From an uncultured Eubacteriales bacterium (GTDB lineage: Bacteria; Bacillota; Clostridia; Christensenellales; CAG-138), in the NCBI GenBank assembly GCA_900543475.1, contig UQRU01000047.1:1-16066 (forward strand): DNA of 16,066 nt, in the 5' to 3' direction. The notes below the pieces were generated by a model that was not told the DNA's origin, ran no database searches, and saw only the letters and a list, made by a program, of their open reading frames with translations. How positions within the stretch are numbered: the first letter of the stretch is position 1; every line of letters starts with the position of its first letter. Position numbers and translations under genes: made by a program. This document shows, one piece after another, positions 7,459 to 14,665 of the stretch.

Positions 7459-7500
7459 AAAGGGGCGGTGGTTAGCCTTAATGCCACCGCCCCTTTTTTT
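7459..7500 (+). terminator. Strong intrinsic terminator of the catabolic block
   Basis: A perfect 13-bp stem, AAAGGGGCGGTGG (7459-7471) with CCACCGCCCCTTT (7484-7496), has a 12-base loop and runs into seven Ts. It lies 19 bases after the aminotransferase stop and marks the end of the operon. Confidence 0.95.
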
Positions 7501-7589
7501 GTTCACGCCCCCCTGAAGCAGATAAAAATCAGCCTCCCTTTTTGCAACGAAAACGTGCGGATTTCGCCGCTTCTTTCCGCTATATCGAT

Positions 7590-7598
7590 TGCTATAAT
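7590..7598 (+). promoter_or_regulatory. Extended -10 promoter
   Basis: TG, one base, then a consensus TATAAT (7593-7598). No good -35 box is present 16-18 bases upstream, as expected for extended -10 promoters. It would give a leader of roughly 265 bases ahead of the secreted protein gene. Confidence 0.5.
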
Positions 7599-7676
7599 AT
7601 ATCTGAAAGGATTCCCTACAGATTTCGACTGGATTTTTATGCAGAAATAGAGAATACATCAGTCCACCTGCCAAAG

Positions 7677-7701
7677 TGGTATGTAAAATAAATACATACC
7701 A
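7677..7701 (+). other. 9-bp leader hairpin
   Basis: TGGTATGTA (7677-7685) and TACATACCA (7693-7701) pair perfectly around a 7-base A-rich loop. No U-run follows, so it is a structural or regulatory hairpin, or an operator, in the leader of the secreted protein gene. Confidence 0.5.
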
Positions 7702-7772
7702 GATCGAAATTGGACGGATATTTGATTTTTTATTGCATTACAAAAAATATTTATTACACTTAATATTGCAAG

Positions 7773-7786
7773 AATAGCATGCTATT
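7773..7786. promoter_or_regulatory. 14-bp perfect palindrome, possible operator
   Basis: AATAGCATGCTATT is a perfect palindrome. A further CTATTC at 7790-7795 repeats the half-site, complementary to GAATAG at 7772-7777. It lies about 85 bases ahead of the translation start. A repressor site is plausible; no family match is recognised. Confidence 0.35.
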
Positions 7787-7871
7787 GGGCTATTCAGAAT
7801 ATCTATCAGCTTATCTGTTTTGCCTTTCCTATCTTGACTATAAAATCTATATGAATTGCGAGGGGATTTAC

Positions 7872-9314
7872 ATGAAGGGGAATCGAAAAACAAGAGTTTG
7901 GCTGTTGTTGATCCTGGCGTTGCTTCTGGTGTTGCCTTCCGGCTTATCCGTAGCCGCTGCTGCGGAGCCGGAGGCGGAAGAGGAAGAAATCGTATGGGAA
8001 GTATGGCGTGAAGAAAATTTCCAGGAAGCACCTGCTGTGCCGAATACCTGGACGCCGGATAATTATGACATCCAGGACGATTACTTCTTTGGCGAAAAGG
8101 GCTATGGGATCGAGGAGCTGTTCCGGGTCGTAGGCGGGGAGGAAGCCGTTGCAAAATACAGGGAAGACCTGATTGCCTTCAAGGCGTTCCGTCAATCCTA
8201 TACCTATGGCGAGGAGGGCTGGCTTACCATTGAGGCTTACGGCATCAGCAAGGATGGGGGCGATCAGCCTGACTCCGGCGGCCAATTCGTGCTGCTGGAA
8301 AATGGCGGCGGCGCAAAGTTGGTTTGCCAGGAGCATACGGACGCCATCATCATCCGTTCCACAACCGAATTGCCCCAGACCTATAAGCTGGAGGTAAAGG
8401 TAAAGAACATCGATTTAGGCGGCAAAAAACAGGATGCGCAGGGCCACGATATCCCGGACCGGACCCAAGAGGCCTGGACCGTGGATGGAAAGATGAACGG
8501 CTACGACGAGGACACCGCCATGTCCCTGCGGGCAGGCCCCTGGCGTCCCAATGGGGAAACCTGGAACCCGGACGACCCCTATGCCACGGCGTACGATCAA
8601 AATGGCGGCTACTTCCTCAGCATCGTGGATTATGAAAATCCCAAGCCCCACAACAACATCTTCATCCACCACCATCGGAAGGTGGCCATGGATACGGACA
8701 ACAACATCGACTTTGGGGAAGGCGGCACCTGGTCCAAGGTGTGGAACGGCACGGAATATGTAGACGACGGCTCCCGGTATATTTCCATGCTGTGGGCAAA
8801 CGGCAACCATCCCGACCTGTATGATGAAGCGGGGAACCTTGACCGGCATAAGTGGATCCAGTACCTGGCCACCGGCCAGAAATTCTACTCTTTTTGCCCG
8901 AAAACCAAAGAGGCTCGGGTCAATACGGTGGAAATGGTGGACAAGTACATCCCCGGCGAGACCTATACCTTCACCATCATCCGGACGCCGGAATATTACG
9001 AGATGTCCGTAAGCGGAATTTTCTATTATGGCGGAGACACCACCTATTGCCATAAAAAGTACCACTTGCCGGATGAACAGAACAAGGGCGTATATACCTG
9101 GCACTTTAACCAGAAAACAGAAGAGCTGCAGGGTCAAACCCCGCCCACGGACACCTTCCAGCTGAGCGGCCAGCTTTTGGATACCTGGCCGGCCGAGGCA
9201 ACGTATCCCGATTATTTCTTCACCGGTATGCCCCATATCAACTATTATGCGGGCAGCATGACCTATACCAACTTGACACTGTCCGTGCCCCAGGGAACCA
9301 TCCCAACGGAATAA
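7872..9314 (+). CDS. Secreted protein of unknown function, possible jelly-roll fold
   Basis: 480 residues from ATG 7872. This start is chosen because GAGGGG lies just upstream and because it begins a clean Sec signal peptide: MKGNRKTR, a leucine-rich core, then SVAAAA with cleavage near residue 30. The mature part opens with an acidic stretch (EPEAEEEE) and is rich in Tyr, Trp, Asp, Gly and Pro, with many short beta-type segments, no further membrane span and no LPXTG anchor or lipobox. Segments such as STTELPQTYKLEVKVKNIDL, GGYFLSIVDYENPKP and YTFTIIRTPEYYEMSVSG have the feel of concanavalin A-like jelly-roll domains seen in secreted carbohydrate-active proteins (DUF1961/DUF6250-like), but I cannot name a family. 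A histidine cluster (IFIHHHRK) and a Cys pair are visible. The gene stands alone between two terminators with its own promoter. Function unknown. Confidence 0.8.
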   Translation: MKGNRKTRVWLLLILALLLVLPSGLSVAAAAEPEAEEEEIVWEVWREENFQEAPAVPNTWTPDNYDIQDDYFFGEKGYGIEELFRVVGGEEAVAKYREDLIAFKAFRQSYTYGEEGWLTIEAYGISKDGGDQPDSGGQFVLLENGGGAKLVCQEHTDAIIIRSTTELPQTYKLEVKVKNIDLGGKKQDAQGHDIPDRTQEAWTVDGKMNGYDEDTAMSLRAGPWRPNGETWNPDDPYATAYDQNGGYFLSIVDYENPKPHNNIFIHHHRKVAMDTDNNIDFGEGGTWSKVWNGTEYVDDGSRYISMLWANGNHPDLYDEAGNLDRHKWIQYLATGQKFYSFCPKTKEARVNTVEMVDKYIPGETYTFTIIRTPEYYEMSVSGIFYYGGDTTYCHKKYHLPDEQNKGVYTWHFNQKTEELQGQTPPTDTFQLSGQLLDTWPAEATYPDYFFTGMPHINYYAGSMTYTNLTLSVPQGTIPTE

Positions 9315-9373
9315 CCGAATTCCTGCAGGCTGGTTGACACGCGGGAGCCGGTCAATAGGAAAGGGAGGGGCAG

Positions 9374-9397
9374 CCAAGGGGCCGCCCTTGGTATCTT
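9374..9397 (+). terminator. Weak terminator-like hairpin
   Basis: CCAAGGG (9374-9380) and CCCTTGG (9385-9391) form a 7-bp stem with a 4-base loop, followed only by TATCTTT. It may be a first, leaky terminator for the secreted protein gene. Confidence 0.4.
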
Positions 9398-9518
9398 TAC
9401 CCCGCCGCTTCCCAAAGGGGGGGACGCCGTTCGCTATGGTTTTATAGGGCGTTATTTTGGGAAACGGGGGAAATGATTTTGGCCGATCATGCCGGCCTTT
9501 CCTATGGCAATGCAAGCG

Positions 9519-9550
9519 AAAAAGCCCTTGGGATACAAGGGCTTTTCTTT
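9519..9550. terminator. Bidirectional intrinsic terminator
   Basis: AAAAGCCCTTG and CAAGGGCTTTT (about 9520-9530 and 9536-9546) form an 11-bp stem around a GGATA loop. A T-rich tail follows on the + strand, and the left-hand A-run gives a U-tail on the minus strand. It lies between convergent genes, so it can stop transcription from both sides. Confidence 0.85.
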
Positions 9551-9619
9551 GTATAAAAAAGGGGCAAGAGGCGCGGAAGGATCCAGGCCATTGGAGAAAG
9601 CTGCGTAAGCTGGCGCCGG

Positions 9620-10561
9620 TCACAGGGCGGCGGCGTAATTTTTTGCCGTGGTTAAGAAGGCGTGCAAGGCGGTGTTTTTGTAGGCGTTCGCCGGATAGGA
9701 AAGGCTTACAACATAGCGGGCCAAGGGGTTGGAGAGATGGAAGCAATGCATCCCGGAGATGGGCGCCCCGGCATTGGTTGGATGCAATTCAGCCAGGTAC
9801 ATCTTGGGACAGAACATGGCGCCCAACCCGGCTTTGCACATAGTATACAGGGTGTCCAAATGCTCCGCATAGGCGCTGACCACGGGATGTATTCTACTTT
9901 CCTCTAAAATTTGATCCCCAATGGTGCGCACCAGATCCCCCTCCTTGAGCAGCAGGAAAGGGCAGCCGGCCAGCATGGCCAGGTCTAGGCATTGGGGCGG
10001 GGGAGATTTAACCTCCTTTCCGGATTTTTGCAATAAGGAGGTCCATACTGTATCCGCCATTACCACCACCACCTCTTCCGTAAACAATGGGAAGCTTACG
10101 ATCCCGGCGGTGGTGGGGGTGCCCCGGGCGATAACGCAATCCAACTGGCCGTTTAACAGCTGCTTGTAAACCCCGGAATTGCAGCTTTCAAATAGGTTGA
10201 GCTGAATTTCCGGATATTGGGCATGAAAGGCTGAAAACAGGCTGGCGGCCAGGAATTTACCCCGGGTGTGGGCCACGCCGATATTCAGGGCCTGTTGACA
10301 GGCGATGGCTGCATCCTGCAATTCCCCTTCCATGTCCTGTAAAAGCTGTAGCAGGGAGCCCGCATAGCGGGCCACGATCCGCCCCTCCCGGGTCAAGCGG
10401 GGCGGCGTGGTCCGCTGGAAAAGGGAAACCTGCAGCTCCTTTTCCAGGCAGGCTACCTGTTTGCTGACCGCCTGCTGGGAGATAAATAGCTGTTTGGCAG
10501 CTAGGGTGAAGCTTTGGTGCTCGACGATTTTCAAAAAGGATTCTAAATAGGATGTTTGCAT
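9620..10561 (-). CDS. LysR family transcriptional regulator
   Basis: 313 residues from the minus-strand ATG at 10561-10559, which has GGAGG five bases ahead. The frame is open 22 codons further upstream, but that extension lacks a ribosome-binding site and would include the promoter. Residues 1-60 form the winged helix-turn-helix typical of LysR proteins (LESFLKIVEHQSFTLAAKQLFISQQAVSKQVACLEKEL, written here as the region 6-43). Residues from about 88 to 300 form the two-lobed effector domain, with the dimer-forming linker helix between. It is divergent from the AbgT family transporter gene, and the 253-base gap carries paired dyads on both promoters. This is the classic arrangement in which the regulator represses itself and activates the neighbouring operon when a metabolite binds. 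The likely effector is the substrate of the transporter or the amidohydrolase. Confidence 0.93.
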   Translation of the reverse strand: MQTSYLESFLKIVEHQSFTLAAKQLFISQQAVSKQVACLEKELQVSLFQRTTPPRLTREGRIVARYAGSLLQLLQDMEGELQDAAIACQQALNIGVAHTRGKFLAASLFSAFHAQYPEIQLNLFESCNSGVYKQLLNGQLDCVIARGTPTTAGIVSFPLFTEEVVVVMADTVWTSLLQKSGKEVKSPPPQCLDLAMLAGCPFLLLKEGDLVRTIGDQILEESRIHPVVSAYAEHLDTLYTMCKAGLGAMFCPKMYLAELHPTNAGAPISGMHCFHLSNPLARYVVSLSYPANAYKNTALHAFLTTAKNYAAAL

Positions 10562-10595
10562 GCCTTCCTCCCCACGCATTTGAATGCTTGCTTCT

Positions 10596-10624
10596 ATTGT
10601 ACAAAAGGAGCCGGCCAACCACAA
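10596..10624 (-). promoter_or_regulatory. Predicted promoter of the LysR gene
   Basis: Read on the minus strand: TTGTGG (10624-10619), 17 bases, TACAAT (10601-10596). The -35 box coincides with the left arm of the first dyad, so binding of the regulator there should block its own transcription. Confidence 0.6.
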
Positions 10625-10637
10625 CAAAAAGTTGTGG
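10619..10637. promoter_or_regulatory. LysR operator dyad 1
   Basis: A perfect inverted repeat, CCACAAC (10619-10625) and GTTGTGG (10631-10637), with a 5-base A spacer. It overlaps the predicted -35 box of the LysR gene. It is the strongest dyad in the divergent region and probably the primary recognition site. Confidence 0.7.
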
Positions 10638-10641
10638 ACAA

Positions 10642-10657
10642 CAACAAAGAAATGTTG
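10642..10657. promoter_or_regulatory. LysR operator dyad 2
   Basis: CAACA (10642-10646) and TGTTG (10653-10657) share the CAAC/GTTG half-sites of dyad 1. The centre lies about 21-22 bases, two helical turns, from the centre of dyad 1. It abuts and partly overlaps the -35 box of the transporter promoter, the usual place for a LysR activation site. Confidence 0.6.
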
Positions 10658-10684
10658 GAAGGGCGAGAGGCTTATCTTTATAAT
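10655..10684 (+). promoter_or_regulatory. Predicted promoter of the transporter-amidohydrolase operon
   Basis: TTGGAA (10655-10660), 18 bases, then a consensus TATAAT (10679-10684). The weak -35 box next to dyad 2 fits a promoter that needs its activator. Confidence 0.7.
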
Positions 10685-10814
10685 GAAATCAAAAATACAT
10701 AGTATATTCTAAACTTTTCATTTTATTTATCATGGGAGGAGGAGGGAAAAGGGAATATAATACAAGTTGCCCAAAGAACAATTCAACAATGAAAAAGGGT
10801 GAGGAGCGTAAACC

Positions 10815-12350
10815 ATGGAAAACGACAAAACCATCAAAGAGATGAAAAAGCCCCTTGTAGACCGTTGCCTGGATGCGGTGGAACGCGCCTGCAATAAGCT
10901 GCCCCCGCCAGCCATCTTGTTTGTTTGGCTGTTTGTATTTGTGGCGGTACTCAGCGCCATTTTGGCATGGTGCGGCGTTAGCAGCGTCAATCCTGCCACC
11001 GGCGAAACCGTTGTGGTCAACAGCCTGTTTTCAAAGGACGGCGTCCAGTGGCTGCTGGCCAATATGCTGACCAACTTCACGGATTTTGCCCCCTTGGGCC
11101 TGGTGGTGGTGCTGGGGATCGGCATCGGTATCTGTGAAAATTCCGGCCTGATCAAGGCGCTGCTGCATTCCAGCCTGAAAAAAGTGCCGGCAAGCCTTGC
11201 GGTTTTCGTTTTGACATTCATCGCCGTATGCGGTAACATTGCCTCGGATACGGCCATTATCGTCCTTCCGCCCCTGGCCGCCATTCTATACATGAGCATC
11301 GGCAAGAATCCGGTCCTGGGCATGATCACCGCCTATGCAGGCGCCCAGGCGGGCTTTACCGCCAACGTGATGATCTCCGGTACCGACGCCACCTTGGCGG
11401 GCATCACCAACAGCGCCATTACAGGCTTTATGCCGGATAGCGGCATTACGGCGGACGTGACGGGCAACTGGTATTTCATGATTACCTCCACCTTCCTGGT
11501 CACCATGGTCATCGCCCTGGTTTCCGAAAAGATCGTGGCGCCCCGCTTCGGCATATATACCGGCAATACGGAGGAGGGGAAGATCCAGCTTTCCCCCGAG
11601 GAGCATAAGGGCCTCCGGGCTGCCGGCATTACCTCCCTGCTCTTCCTGGCCTTGGTGCTGCTCAGCTTCTTTACCGGCATCACCGCCGGGGAGGACGGCG
11701 CGTTTATCGGCTCGCCCCTTTTGAAGAATATCACCGTGGTGCTGTTCCTGCTGGCCACGGCGGCAGGCTTGGCCTTTGGATTTGCTTCGGGCAAATTCCG
11801 CAGCTCCCACGATGTGAACGCTTCCATGGTCAACGCTACCAAGAACCTTTCCAGCTTTATCCTCTTCTGCTTTATCTGCGGCCAGTTCTCCGGCTTGTTC
11901 GCCTGGAGCAACCTGGGAACGCTGCTGGCCATCGGCGGCGCCAACTTCCTCCAAAGCATCAATTTCACCGGCATGGGCATGTGCGTGGTGTTCATCATCA
12001 TCAGCGCCCTGGTGAATATCCTGGTATACTCCGGCTCCGCAAAATGGGCCATTTTTGCCCCGGTATTCGTCCCCATGTTCATGATGCTGGGCTATCATCC
12101 CAGCTTCGCCCAGCTGCTCTATCGGCTCGGCGATTCCCCTGTGGATTGCTTGACCCCCATGTGCCCCTATATCTGGATGCTGCTGGAAACCGCAAAGGAA
12201 AAATACGATCCCAAGCTTAAAATCGGCACGGTGGTGGCCAGTATGGTACCCATCGCGTTGATCTTGCAGGTGGTGTGGATCCTGTTCCTGCTGCTGTGGA
12301 TGGCGTTGGACCTGCCCATCGGGCCGGGCGTTTCCATCAACCTGCCCTGA
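10815..12350 (+). CDS. AbgT family transporter
   Basis: 511 residues, the usual family length. It is a polytopic membrane protein with about 9-11 hydrophobic segments; the first is around residues 32-53 and the last around 474-500. Residues reported as important in the gonococcal homologue MtrF appear in register: Asp191 in SGTDATLAG, Ser408 and Trp411 in SGSAKW, Pro429, Arg437 and Asp440 in YRLGDS, and Pro448. AbgT of E. coli imports p-aminobenzoyl-glutamate, a folate breakdown product; MtrF and YdaH have been described as sulfonamide exporters, so direction is not certain. GAGGAG (10801-10806) precedes ATG 10815 by 8 bases. The gene is divergent from a LysR regulator and followed 43 bases later by an amidohydrolase, which suggests uptake of that enzyme's substrate. 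The p-aminobenzoyl-glutamate hydrolase subunits AbgA and AbgB are not adjacent. Confidence 0.92.
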   Translation: MENDKTIKEMKKPLVDRCLDAVERACNKLPPPAILFVWLFVFVAVLSAILAWCGVSSVNPATGETVVVNSLFSKDGVQWLLANMLTNFTDFAPLGLVVVLGIGIGICENSGLIKALLHSSLKKVPASLAVFVLTFIAVCGNIASDTAIIVLPPLAAILYMSIGKNPVLGMITAYAGAQAGFTANVMISGTDATLAGITNSAITGFMPDSGITADVTGNWYFMITSTFLVTMVIALVSEKIVAPRFGIYTGNTEEGKIQLSPEEHKGLRAAGITSLLFLALVLLSFFTGITAGEDGAFIGSPLLKNITVVLFLLATAAGLAFGFASGKFRSSHDVNASMVNATKNLSSFILFCFICGQFSGLFAWSNLGTLLAIGGANFLQSINFTGMGMCVVFIIISALVNILVYSGSAKWAIFAPVFVPMFMMLGYHPSFAQLLYRLGDSPVDCLTPMCPYIWMLLETAKEKYDPKLKIGTVVASMVPIALILQVVWILFLLLWMALDLPIGPGVSINLP

Positions 12351-12393
12351 TGAGACGGCAACCCGCTGAACTGTTTGCAAAAAGGAGACCTGC

Positions 12394-13719
12394 ATGAACC
12401 TTTTGTTTGAACACGGATGTATCATTACCGAGAACCCCCAGGAAGAAGTGATTCGGGATGGGTGGCTCCTGGTGTCCGAGGGGAAGATCCTTGGGCTGGG
12501 GGAGGGGGATTACCCAGGCCCTATCCTGCCGGATCGACGGGTCCAGGCCGCAGGCCATGCGATTTTGCCAGGGATCGTGGATTACCATACCCATGTATGC
12601 GGCTCCCTGTTCAAGGGCTTGACCGAGGATGTGGACAATGGCTTTTATAAGCTGGCCCTGCCCATGGAAGATGTGCTGACCCACGATGCCGTATATACCA
12701 TGAGCCTGTTGGGCATCCTGGAGGCCCTAAAGGGGGGCGTGACCCTGATCAACGACCTGTACCACTATATGGATGCCACAGCCCAGGCGGTGGCGGATAT
12801 GGGCGTCCGGGGGGTGCTGGCCCATAAGATCATCGAGCGGAACCTGGCGAACCTATGCCGGCAAGACTATACCCTCTTGCCGGAGGAGGGGCAGCGCCGG
12901 CTGGCCGATGGGGTAGCCCTGGTGGAAAAGTGGCACAACACCCACAACGGCAGGATCCTGTGCAAGCTGGGTCCCCATGCCACCGACACCATTTCTGTGG
13001 CGTTGGCAAAGCAAATCGTAGACGAAGGCCATAGGCTGGGAGTCGGGTTCCATATCCATGTATCCCAAAAGCAGCAGGAGTTAAATTTCCTTCGGGAGAC
13101 CTATGGCTTGACCCCTGTGGAATATTTAGAGGAAACCGGCCTTTTAGGCCCGGATACGGTGGCGGCCCATTGCAAATTTCTCACCCCCCATGATATGCAG
13201 TTGCTCCGGGAAAGCGGCCTGGTATTTGCCCACTGCTGCGAGACCTCGGGGAAGCGGGGGGCGCTGCCACCCATGAAGGCGGTCATGGACGCGGGCGTAG
13301 GGTTCTGCTTGGGTACAGATTGGCTTACCACCGATCCCTGGACCAATATGCGGATCACCGTCATTGCGGACCGGCTATTGGGCTGTACCACCCAGGATAT
13401 GAACGCAGCCAAAGCATTGCGCAAATCCACCATTGAGGCTGCCTGCGCCTTGGGCCTGGGGGATAAGATCGGCTCCCTGGAGGCGGGGAAGGAGGCGGAT
13501 CTGGTCATGCTGTCCCTGCGATCCCCCAACCTGGTGCCCATGTATGAGGACCCGGTGGCCACCATCGTGTACAATGCAAACCGCCACGATGTGAAGTTGG
13601 TGATGGTACAGGGGGAGATCCTGGTGGAGGATGGCGCCCTGACCCGTATGGACGAAGGACAGATCCTGGCGGAAGGCCAGCAGGTAGCCACCTGCCTATA
13701 CCACCAACATGTGGGCTAA
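12394..13719 (+). CDS. Amidohydrolase superfamily deaminase/hydrolase (COG0402 type)
   Basis: 441 residues; AAAGGAGA lies about 8 bases ahead of ATG 12394. It is a cytoplasmic metal-dependent TIM-barrel enzyme. The N-terminal strand (LFEHGCIITENPQ) and the C-terminal EAGKEADLVML make up the usual small beta domain. Metal ligands are His65 and His67 in DYHTHVCGS, His220/His222 in FHIHVSQ, and Asp309 in GTDW; His259 (AAHC) matches another conserved His. Relatives include S-adenosylhomocysteine/methylthioadenosine deaminases, guanine deaminase, pterin deaminases, SsnA and triazine hydrolases. The catalytic Glu usually found three residues after the third metal-ligand His (HxxE) is Gln225 here, which argues against assigning a standard aminopyrimidine or purine deaminase. 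The gene shares an operon with the AbgT family transporter, so it probably acts on the imported compound. Confidence 0.88.
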   Translation: MNLLFEHGCIITENPQEEVIRDGWLLVSEGKILGLGEGDYPGPILPDRRVQAAGHAILPGIVDYHTHVCGSLFKGLTEDVDNGFYKLALPMEDVLTHDAVYTMSLLGILEALKGGVTLINDLYHYMDATAQAVADMGVRGVLAHKIIERNLANLCRQDYTLLPEEGQRRLADGVALVEKWHNTHNGRILCKLGPHATDTISVALAKQIVDEGHRLGVGFHIHVSQKQQELNFLRETYGLTPVEYLEETGLLGPDTVAAHCKFLTPHDMQLLRESGLVFAHCCETSGKRGALPPMKAVMDAGVGFCLGTDWLTTDPWTNMRITVIADRLLGCTTQDMNAAKALRKSTIEAACALGLGDKIGSLEAGKEADLVMLSLRSPNLVPMYEDPVATIVYNANRHDVKLVMVQGEILVEDGALTRMDEGQILAEGQQVATCLYHQHVG

Positions 13720-13744
13720 AGAGAAGAACCCCTAAAATAGAAGG

Positions 13745-13782
13745 GGCCAGTCGGAATCCATCTCCGGCTGGCCTAATTTTAT
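13745..13782 (+). terminator. Terminator of the transporter-amidohydrolase operon
   Basis: GGCCAGTCGGA (13745-13755) and TCCGGCTGGCC (13763-13773) pair over 11 bp with one U-G wobble and a 7-base loop. TAATTTTAT follows. It starts 26 bases after the amidohydrolase stop. Confidence 0.85.
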
Positions 13783-13816
13783 GTCTGGCTTTCCGTCCCC
13801 TTACATACCGACGACT

Positions 13817-13855
13817 GGGCTTTGCCCCTCGTCCCGCGGCAAGGGGCATATAGCC
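13817..13855. other. Two-step hairpin between convergent genes
   Basis: GGGCT (13817-13821) and AGCCC (13852-13856 region) enclose TGCCCCT (13823-13829) and AGGGGCA (13842-13848). It lies 3' of the AraC gene on the minus strand and could be part of its terminator, but no U-run follows on either strand. Confidence 0.4.
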
Positions 13856-13873
13856 CGGCTTCCACGCCCCGCC

Positions 13874-14665
13874 CTATTTTAAATCGTTATTTAAAAAGGA
13901 GGTGCGAAATTCCCGGGGCGATAAACCGGTAGCTTCCTTGAACACCTTGCAGAAGTACTTGGGAGAATCGAATCCGGCCAAATAGCTAACCTGCTCGATG
14001 GATGCATTGGAGGTCACCAGGATATGGGTCGCAGCGTTTATCCGGGTTTTATTGATATATTTTACAATGGTGGTGCCGGTCAGCTGCTTGAAACGCCTGC
14101 TTAAATAGGATTCGCTGCAATGGTCGATTTCCGCCAGCTGGGAGATGGTGATCTTCTCCGAAAAATTGTTATGGATATACTGGCGGATCTTTTCGATGCT
14201 GTCGTTGTTGGAGGACGCGATGGAATTCCTGACAATCAATATCAGCAATGCTTTTATATAATTGGAAAGGAGGCTGGGGCATAAATTCGAGTTTTTGGAT
14301 TCCATGTGGATGCTCTCGAACAGCCAACGGAGCTGGCCGTTTGAATCGCAGACGTGAATAGAGGAATCCAGCACAATTTCCGGCGCATCAATCCATAAAA
14401 CAATGACTTCATGGCGCTTGTTGGATATCAGCGACTCCTGATGGAACATATAACGCGGATAGATGATGGCGTCAAAAAGGGAGACGTTCATCTTTTCGTT
14501 TTGAATGTTGATGTTGGCCTTCCCGTCTAAAAAATACATCAACTCAAGGTATGGATGATTGTGGCAGGTAAAATTCCATATATTGCTGTTTCCGTCAAAC
14601 CGTTCGCAAAACACCAAGTGCGCGTCCGCCTTTTCTGTAACCTTGCAGAAGTTGTTGAAATCCAT
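13874..14665 (-). CDS. AraC family transcriptional regulator with N-terminal cupin domain
   Basis: 263 residues from the minus-strand ATG at 14665-14663. AAGGAG (14679-14674) is 8 bases ahead of it; an in-frame GTG at 14674 overlaps that site and is rejected. Residues from about 30 to 90 form a cupin-like ligand-binding domain with HNHPYLELMYFLDG and an IIYPRYMFHQ strand. Residues from about 155 to 258 carry the two helix-turn-helix units of AraC proteins: ITISQLAEIDHCSESYLSRR (172-191) and ASIEQVSYLAGFDSPKYF (221-238), ending in the conserved GLSPREFR. Such proteins usually activate carbohydrate or metabolite uptake genes. Its target is not obvious: the gene on its left points towards it and has its own LysR, and nothing clear lies on its right for 1.4 kb. 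Its codon usage is more AT-rich than that of its neighbours, which may point to a separate history. Confidence 0.93.
   Translation of the reverse strand: MDFNNFCKVTEKADAHLVFCERFDGNSNIWNFTCHNHPYLELMYFLDGKANINIQNEKMNVSLFDAIIYPRYMFHQESLISNKRHEVIVLWIDAPEIVLDSSIHVCDSNGQLRWLFESIHMESKNSNLCPSLLSNYIKALLILIVRNSIASSNNDSIEKIRQYIHNNFSEKITISQLAEIDHCSESYLSRRFKQLTGTTIVKYINKTRINAATHILVTSNASIEQVSYLAGFDSPKYFCKVFKEATGLSPREFRTSFLNNDLK

Larger units (their letters stand above)
7501..7871. other. AT-rich leader/intergenic region upstream of the secreted protein
   Basis: No credible protein gene lies here. Base composition falls abruptly compared with the coding regions. The region holds an extended -10 promoter (7590-7598), a 9-bp hairpin (7677-7701), a 14-bp palindrome (7773-7786) and the ribosome-binding site of the secreted protein. 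An in-frame ATG at 7779 lies within the palindrome and would add 31 residues that break the signal peptide, so I treat it as untranslated leader. Confidence 0.6.
9315..9619. other. Convergent intergenic region
   Basis: This stretch separates the + strand secreted protein gene from the minus-strand LysR gene. It contains a weak hairpin (9374-9391) and a clear bidirectional terminator (9519-9550). I see no gene in it. Confidence 0.7.

Noticed and set aside
7779..7871. Upstream ATG start for the secreted protein
   Set aside because: It would place 31 extra residues ahead of a standard signal peptide, it lies within a palindrome, and it has no ribosome-binding site; ATG 7872 has GAGGGG just upstream.
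8415..9746. Long minus-strand open frame (443 codons) opposite the secreted protein gene
   Set aside because: It runs through the bidirectional terminator and into the LysR gene; the product is not protein-like, while the + strand frame has a clean signal peptide and ribosome-binding site.
11286..12425. Minus-strand frame of 379 codons opposite the transporter gene
   Set aside because: The product is Gln/His/Gly-rich and is the antisense of hydrophobic transmembrane codons; the AbgT assignment on the + strand is secure.
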